Assembly: GCA_032164245.1 (NCBI GenBank)
Contig: JAVMKO010000001.1
Location: 76,195,892 to 76,259,891 of the forward strand
DNA length: 64,000 nt
Source: Sternotherus odoratus
Taxonomy: Eukaryota > Chordata > Testudines > Kinosternidae
Direction of reading: 5' to 3'
Below the pieces are notes generated by a model, which had not been told where the DNA came from, did not search any database, and was given only the letters and a program-made list of their open reading frames with translations. A program made the position numbers and the translations under genes. Positions 51,701 to 60,700 of the stretch are shown here, one piece after another (position 1 is the first letter of the stretch; every line of letters starts with the position of its first letter).

Positions 51701-54700
51701 TTTTTGGTCTTTATTTTTAATGTTGTACACCACAGTTTTCTGTCTGTCTGGCTTATTTTCCAGAGTTATTTCTACAATGATGACACTTTTAACTTTAACT
51801 ACGCCCAAGCCAAAGCTGCCAGTGGCAATACCAGTGAGGCTGAGGAGGTATGTATATGCTTTCTTAGAGAAAACAATGGAATTCTTTCCTAAGTACCCCC
51901 CCCCTCACCACACACACACACTTTCGCCCCCACACCTTTCTGATTCTGCATATTGTGTGGAAATGGAGCTTCTGCTTCCTGCAGGAATTGAGATATATAT
52001 CTTGCTATCATTGAACCTTATTCATAGGGGTCAGAGTCCTGCATCATGCTGTGAGTGCAGCACTTCAAGCTATCTCTAACTGATGCAGGAATGCTTTATT
52101 GATCAGTGTTCTATGTACTCTGCCTGAGATCACAGGCATCCTTAGGGCTTGTTCAGGTGAAGTAGGAAAAACAGAGGACAGATAGAACAGAGCATTAGGT
52201 GTCCCCTTTGGAGGTGTGTGGGAAACAAAATTTCTTCCCCAGGGAGGAGGAAAGAAAGAGGAAATGCTCCCCATCCTATTCAGCAGCATCTACTAGTGCT
52301 TAAGAAGGTTCATTTCTCCCCACACATGGCTTTTTGTGTGTGTGTGTGTGTGTGTGCGCGTCTGAAGTTAAATTATCCTTGAGATGCACAAAAGCAATGG
52401 GCTACGGGGAAGAAGGAAGAGAGATTTCCCACCATGATTAAAAAAAATGAGAGGAAAGACCAAAATACCTCCAAAACCCATGTGATTTTATTTTAAGCAA
52501 ATTATGTGACTTTTATAGGCCAAAAAAAAGAAATAGTTTGCTTTTGAGTTTTAAATTTGAGTCCCAGGAACAATATGGTGACAGGTTTTTCCTGAAAGAC
52601 TGCTAGAGTTGACACAGGTAATGTACTGTCTATTCTAGCACTATGTTGATGGAACAACGTAGACTTTAGCTTTGCATTGTAGTGGGAGGGGTTGTTATTG
52701 CATTGATGTTGGTGGGTACCTGCATCAGGTGTGGTGTGGATAGATGCAAAACAAGTCAACTTAGGTCAACCTAACAGTGTAGTGTAGACCAGGCCTCAGG
52801 AACTCAACAAGATCATCCCCAGCCCTCCTTAGATGTGGAATGACTGTAACTCCACAATATGTTGTAAAAAGCTAGTATTTTGACACAGAGCCTTGGTAAA
52901 GCTAATGGTTAAGGACTATTATTGCTAGTCCAGGAATGCTCTGTTACATACGATATATAACAGAGGGGTGGGAAGGGATCATCATTACAGTGAGACTTCT
53001 GGTATTTCAAAAAGACACTGATTTCATTGTTTGCACTGCATTCTAAATTAATGCATTCTCAGTTACTGCCTTTGCAAACTAGTCTCTTCTCTCAGCCTCT
53101 GTCTCTCTTTATGGCTGGCTTACTATGTACCAACACCCGCTGGCAGCTGTTCAAGTGAGGCCATGACATAGTTTGGCATTTTAGAGCTCCAGATAATCCC
53201 ATGATAAATGTTGTACTGTTTGAATTCCCCACTTACCAGACACAGAGAAATGCCCCTATGGATTACAATTTCACACCCTAACTCTTCCCATCAAGCTGTT
53301 GTTGAGTATTCTCCAGCCTGTACGTATTGGAACAAGGATAGGTCTACTGTGTATATGGGAGAGCAGATGCACATAATTTTCTTTTTCCTTCTTTCCTGCA
53401 GGTGTTTCTCTTGATCCAGAGTGAGAAGATAAAGAATGATTATGTTTACCTTAGCTGGCTGGCTCGTTGCTGTGAGTCACTTTACTTGCAAGATTGCAGG
53501 ATATGGATCCTCCTATTTTGCACTAGTGTTGCCAGTTCACCTTCCCAAGTAGTTTTTAATGTTGTGGGTGGATTTAGTATTTATGAAAGTGAAGTGCAAA
53601 TAGCACTGGCTCTAGCCAGCTGTAGTGTGAGCAAGTATTGTGCAAGCAGTATATCTTTGGCTGCAGAACCACTCCTATTTCAGTTCTGGCCCAACACAGC
53701 TCTGCCAATGCACTTCCTTCCTGATCTGCAGGACCTCATTCTTCCAAGTCCAGGACATTGTCTGAGCAGAGATTGCCAATTATAATAGACTAGCGAAAAT
53801 ACCCAGCGTTGCTCGTGTCAGTCGGAGGTGGGGAGGGGGCAGAGAGCTGAGCGAGTGCGGGGTCTATTGGAGGGGGGAGGAGGCAGAGAGCAAACCTAAC
53901 ACCCCCACCTCACCCCCCCGACCAAACCCGACACTCCCACCGCACTTACCCCTCGACCAACCCCGACTCACATTTTCACCCCCCCACCAAAACCCAACAC
54001 CCCCACGTCACCTCCCTACCAACACCCACACCTCACCCCCCGTAGACCAAACCTGACACACCCACCTCACTTCCCCCCCCAACCAAACCCGACACCCCTA
54101 CCTACCACCACAAACAAACCCGACACCCACACCTCACTTACCCCTCGACCAACCCCGACCCCCCTCCTCACCCTCCCAAACAAACCCAACACCCCCACCT
54201 TACCCCCCCACCAACCCAACACCCCCTGACCAACCCCAACACCCACACCTCACCCCTCACCCACCCCGACACCTTCCCACCCCCCCAGACCAAACCCAAC
54301 ACTCCCAGCTCACTTACCCCCCGACCAAACCCGACACCCCCACCTCACCCCCCCCAACCAAACCCGACACCCCTACCTCACTTACCCTCCAATCAAACCC
54401 AACTCAGGTCCGTCGGAGGTGGGAGGGGGCAGAGAGCTGAGCGAGTGCGGGGTCCGTTGGAGGGGGCAGAGAGCTGAGCGAGTGCGGGGTCCGTTGGAGG
54501 GGGGAGGGGGCAGAGAGCTGAGCGAGTGCGGTGTCCGTTGGAGGGGTGTATTATGACATCATAACTATGTCACAGAGAACAGCAGCTGCCCAGCTGATGT
54601 GATTGGCCTTTAAAGAATTTCACCCCTGGGGGGCGTCAGAGGTGAGATTTGAAAATTTTTCGACTCTTACCCTGATTAAGACCCTAAGACCTCTAACTGT

Positions 54701-57700
54701 ACCAAATTTCAAGTCTCTAGCTCAAACGGTGTGGAAGGAGTAAGTGCACATACATACACGCATACACCATTTGACTTTTATATATATAGATTACATTAAT
54801 TGCTATTACATTAATATTGGTTTGCTCCAGTTTTTACAAAATCCCTTCACATGAAAAAGTGCTAATATACAAGTGATGTACAATATAAAACCTTAGAGGA
54901 ATAGGAAGAGGTGAGTGGAAGGGACAGATCCCTGGGACTCCCCCACCCTATCCAACCCCCCCTGCTCCCTGGCTGCCCCCGGGTACTCCCTGCCCCTTAT
55001 CTACCCCCAGCTCCCACCCTTGACCACCCTCTTCCGCCAGAACCTCTGCCCTATCCACCCTACCCCACCCACTCCCTGTCCACTGCCTGCCCTCATAATC
55101 CCTCCCACCCTCTTACCATGCTGCTTACCCCTGCCTCCCCCCTCTCCCAGAGCCTCAGCGCACTGTGTCCAGAAGCAGCCCTAGACAATGCTGCACGGTT
55201 TGTGGTAGTCAGGGGACAGGGAGCAAGGGAATTGGGTGGGGTCCTGGGGGAAGGTTAGGGGTCTCTGGAAGGGGCAGTCGGGACAATTTTGGCGGAGTTG
55301 GATGGGTCGGGAATTCTGAGGGGGCGGGAAGTGGGAGGGGGCCGGATTGGGGGCGGCGCCTTCCCTACTCGGCCTTCCATATAATTTTGCAAACCTGATG
55401 TGGCCCTCAGGTCAAAAAGTTTGCCCTCCCCTAATCTTGTGGATATTTTTATCTTTCTTTGGAGCAATGAGAACTATGAGGATTCAGTATTTAAAACCAG
55501 TTCTTCTTATGTCTGTCTTATTTTCTCTGAACATGAGAGTGGGTAATATTAAGTCTCACTGTTCAAATAGATTTGAGAGTAGGAGGATATCACAGTCCAG
55601 TGCCCTATAAGAAATACATTCTCTGTTTATTCCACATTCTCCACTCTATGCCCCATAATAATCTCTGACATCATGGGACTTCAGCAGTGGTAGTTAGTTC
55701 CACCTCATGCATGTCCTCTACTCAAAACTAAAGAGGTAAGAGGATTTACGTGAATTTGAATTGCTTAATTGTTGTCTAAATGCTGTAAGTATTAGTGCAT
55801 TTGTTGCAAACTGGATACAAACTCTTTTCAGACTCTGTTCAACAAACATGGTTGGCTTGTGTCCAGACAACAGCTTATTCTCCTCTTCTCTTTACCCATC
55901 CCTCCTACTACAATCATAATCCAACCAAATGTGTACATCTGCATCACTGATGCTTCCTACTCATATCTGTAACTCTGTAGTCTGGGAAAATCTTGGGTAG
56001 CTGTAGGTCTCCTACATGACCCAAGCAGAGGGATAAAATGTCCTGAGGACATGCACAAAGACTCTTTCAGCATGCAAGGAAATTTGTTCTGGATGGTCCT
56101 GCATAGAGCTCTTGGAAGGAGGAGGACTCAGATAGGCACCATTAGAGAATCCTATCAACACAGCAAAATAACAGTGCTGATCAGTGTCAGCCTAGGCCTC
56201 TGGCAAGGGTGAAACACTGTTAGCTGCTGTGGTTTCACTATTAACCATGCTACTAAGTCGTAACAAACAAAGTTAAGTGTCGTAGTGTAGACAAGGGCTT
56301 ATTTTATAGATTCTTATTGAACACATGTACAAAACATACTTTAGACATTTTCCTATTTGTACTGTATGTCATCTCTAAAATCCACCGTTCCAAGCGAATA
56401 CGCTCACTTCAGAGAATGCTGGTTTATCCTGCCCCTGCATAAAAGCTGTGGAAACCAGCAACAAAGCCATGAAATGGAACTTAGAGCTATTGGTAGTATC
56501 TGAAACTAAAGAGGTTCATGTGTTGAGTTGTAGATAACCTTTTGAGTCTAAAACTCTTCATACTTAGGTGACTAGGACTTCTTTAACATCTTCATCATCT
56601 GGACCCATGGAAAAGAAGCCCTTGAGGAATTCCACCATGATTTCAACAATTTCCATCCCACCATCACCCTCAGCCTAGACCAATCCACACAAGCGGTCCA
56701 TTTCCTAGACACAACTGTGCTAATAAATGATGGGCACATATACACCACCCTATACCGAAAACCTACGGACACTTACCTACATGCCTCCAGCTTCCATCCA
56801 GAACACACCTCTCGATCCATTGTCTACAGCCAAGCTCTAAGATACAACCGCATTTGCTCCAGTCCCTCAGACAGAGACAAACACCTCCAAGATCTCTACC
56901 AAGCATTTTTAAAACTACAATACCCACCTGGGGAAGTGGAAAAACAGGTTGACAGAGCAAGAAGAGTACCCAGAAGCCACCTACTACAGGACAGGCCCAA
57001 CAAAGACAAAAACAGAACACCATTAGCCATCACCTTCAGCCCCCAACTTAAGCCTCTCCAACACATCATCAAAGACCTATAACCTATCCCGAAAGATGAT
57101 CCCACACTCTCACAGATCTTGGGAGACAGACCAGTCCTTGCTTACAGACAGCCCCCCAACCTGAAACAACTACTCACCAGCAACCGCACACCACACAATA
57201 AAAACACTAACCCAGGTACCTATCCTTGTAACAAAGCCTGATGCCAACTCTGTCCTCATATCCATTCTACTGACACCATCATAGGACCTAATCACATCAG
57301 CCACACCATCTCATTCACCTGCACATCGACCAATGTGATATATGCCATCATGTGCCAGCAATGCCCCTCTACTATGTACATTGGCCAAACCGGCCAGTCT
57401 CTAAGCAAAAGAATAAATGGACACAAATCTGACATCAGGAATCATAACATTAAAAAACCATTAGGAGAACACTTCAGTCTTCCTGGCCATTCCATTAAAG
57501 ATTTGATGGTGTCAATTTTGAAACAGAAAAACTTCCAAAACAGACTCCAACGAGAAACTGAGGAACTGGAATTAATTTTCAAATTGGATACAATTAACCA
57601 GGGCCTAAATAGGACTTGCGAATGGTTCTCTCATTACACTAATTGATTGCATTTCCTGGGTTAATTTATCTTCAACACTTGCTATCTAGTGCAGACACAG

Positions 57701-60700
57701 ATATCCATTTCAAAAGGTATTTTTTTTCTCCTGCTGATAATGGCCCATCCAGCTTTAACAGCCTCTTAGAATTGGTATGCTAATGTACAACTTTTTTCCC
57801 CCCTTTTTTCTGTGTGTAAATGCATCTTACTTCTGTTCCATTCTATGCATCCGATGAAGTGGGCTATAGTCCACGAAAGCTTATGCTGAAATAAACTGCT
57901 TAGTCTCTAAGGTGCTACAAGTATTCCTCACTTTCTTTACGGCTACAGACTAACACGGCTGCTATTCTTGAACCTTTAGTTTTATAGTTACTATGTGCAA
58001 ACTAAGATAATGAGAGCAATATGAACTTCTGCTTCAAAGCATAAAATGGGGATCAGGAATTTTCTTTCATGTATAGCGTTGTATAACTAGCTATGTGTTG
58101 TGAGATTTGTGATGGGTTGGGATCACAGAAACCCAGTTGGAAGCTGCCAACCGATGGGCCAAGGCTACTCCTGCCTCTGTTTTCCTGCGCTGGCAGCTTG
58201 GGACTCCAGAAATCCCGGCTGGTTTGAGTCAGACTTGCTAGCCTGCTGCAAACCCATGCACAGGTCTGAGCTATGTCCCCTAACAGCTGTGGGCTTGCCT
58301 GGAAACAGGTTAGGAAGTATTCCTGCCTTTAGCACTCAGCTGCTCAACTCCCAGTGTGGTCCAAACCTTAAATAAATCCGTTTTACCCTGTATAAAGCTT
58401 ATACGTGGCAAACTCATAGATTGTTCACCCTCTGTAACACTGATAGATATGCACAGCTGTTGCCACACAACCCCCCAGGTACTAACACGTACTCCAGGTT
58501 AATTAATAAGTAAAAAGTGATTTTAATAAAGACAAGAAGTGGGATCTAAGTGGTTCCAGGTAGTAACAGATAGAACAAAGTGAATTATAGAATAAAATAG
58601 AACATGCAGATTTAGCACCAATACAGTAAAAAGCCTCACCCTCAGATAGGGTGACCAGACAGCAAATGTGAAAAATTAGGACAGGGTCGGGGGTAATAGG
58701 AACCTACACAAGAAAAAGACCCCAAAATTGGGACTGTCCCTATAAAATCGGGACATCTGGTCACCCTACCCTCAGAGCTGTTTCTTCTTACAGGCTAAAC
58801 TGTCTTTAGCCTGGGACCAGCTATCACTCCTGCAGTCACTGTCCACTGTTGCAGTTTCCTTCAGGTATCCTTGGGGGGTGGAGTGGCTATTCCTTGAGCC
58901 AGCTGAAGACAAAATGGAGGGTTCTCTCCAGGGTTTAAATAGACTCTCCCTTGTGGGTGGAGACCCTCCTCTCTCTTTGTGTAGAATCCAGTTGCCAAAT
59001 GGAGTTTCAGAGCCACATGGGCAAGTCACATGTCTCTGTTCCTCACCAGCTAAGCCACATTCCTGAGGAAGCTCAGATGTGGATTGTCCATTGTGGGCTT
59101 GATTGGTTCTCAGCTGCTTTGCTGAAGCTATTTAAAATTAACCAAGTACATAGCCAATATTTATAACTTCAAGTACAGAAATGATACATGCATACAAATA
59201 GGATGAACATAACCAGTAGATCATAACCTTTACATAGATATGTTACATGGCAGATGTAGCAAAACCATATTCCAGTTACATCATACATACATTTATAAGC
59301 ACTCCCCCATAAAGCCTTATGGGGGGTACGTCACAGGTTTTATCTTTGGTTTTATTTCCATCCCCCTTTTCCTCATCCTGTTAAGTATTTGGTATTGTCT
59401 GCAGTCAGGGGCAGAATATCAGACTAGCTAGTGCAGTGGACTGACCTGACGTGTCACCAGCCTGGATGCCAGACTAGATGGACCATTGAATTCCAGCATA
59501 GTAAATGCTATATGTGTGGAATATTAATCTGATGTGGTGTAGATTTCATCTCTTCTATTTTATGTTTGCAAACTGTAGCACTTTACCACCATCACTGATG
59601 TGGTTGAGGGGATGGTTAGCTTTCATTCAAACCCCATGTGTTTCAGTAGGGAGCAGGCACTTTAGTGAAGTGGGTGATATGAACATTTGAATCCTGTTGT
59701 TCCTAGTCAGTGCACTATGGCATTTCTTCACCTTCTGCAACTTTCTATTCTCATTGTAGATATCATGAATAAGAAGCCTCGGTTAGCCTGGGACCTCTAT
59801 CTGAAGATGGAAACCTCAGGAGAGTCCTTCAGTCTCTTGCAACTCATTGCAAATGACTGCTACAAGGTGAGTCTTTTCTTTGAGGCCTGCCTAGTATCTA
59901 GTTTGTTAATTCTGTGATACTACATTCAGATGTCTTGTCTACAGCAGACTCCTCTTCTTAGAATTCCTCACCATTGCTACCTTTAGTGAAGCTCCACAAT
60001 GTAGAAAGGCTGGTAGAAATCTATCAACTTTTAAACCAGCATGTCTTCTAGTGAGACTGGTAGCTGAGCTAATCACAATTTCTACCTTTAGAAAATTTTC
60101 AATGGTGGGAGCAATGGGAATTTTAAGAGAAAAATCCAATATAGACACAACAAGAGGCTATACATTGGAGTTCTTTCTGGGACAGCAGATTCTGCCCTTC
60201 CAGCCTTGACTGTGAATCTTACAACCTCATCCCCCACAAACCCACCCCAGGGACCTGCTACAAGCTTCCCAAGACACACAAACAAAGGAACCCGGGCAGA
60301 TCTGTAATATCTGGCCACAGGACTTTTACTGAAGGAATATTAGGTCTCATAGAAACCATCCTCAAACCACTCACCGCACAAAGGCCTACCTTCCTCCAAG
60401 ATGTTACTGACTTCCTCCAGGAACTCCAACATCAACATCCTACCTCAGAACACCAACCTTGTCACCATGAATGTCACATTCCCTATTACATGAACATTCC
60501 TTACCATGACAGCATTGCTGCCTGCCGCAAATACTTACAATATAATATATAACACTCAAAAATCCACCTAAACAACATCACCAGACTCATCAAATTCATC
60601 CTCACACAGAGCAACTTCACATTTAACAAATACTTTCTACAAATATTGGGAACAGCCATGGGTACTAAGCTGACCCCCCAGTATTCCAACTTCTTCATGG

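Noticed and set aside
57335..57646. GIY-YIG frame as a free-standing host nuclease
   Set aside because: It is directly preceded by Penelope reverse-transcriptase sequence and followed by the Penelope 3' end.
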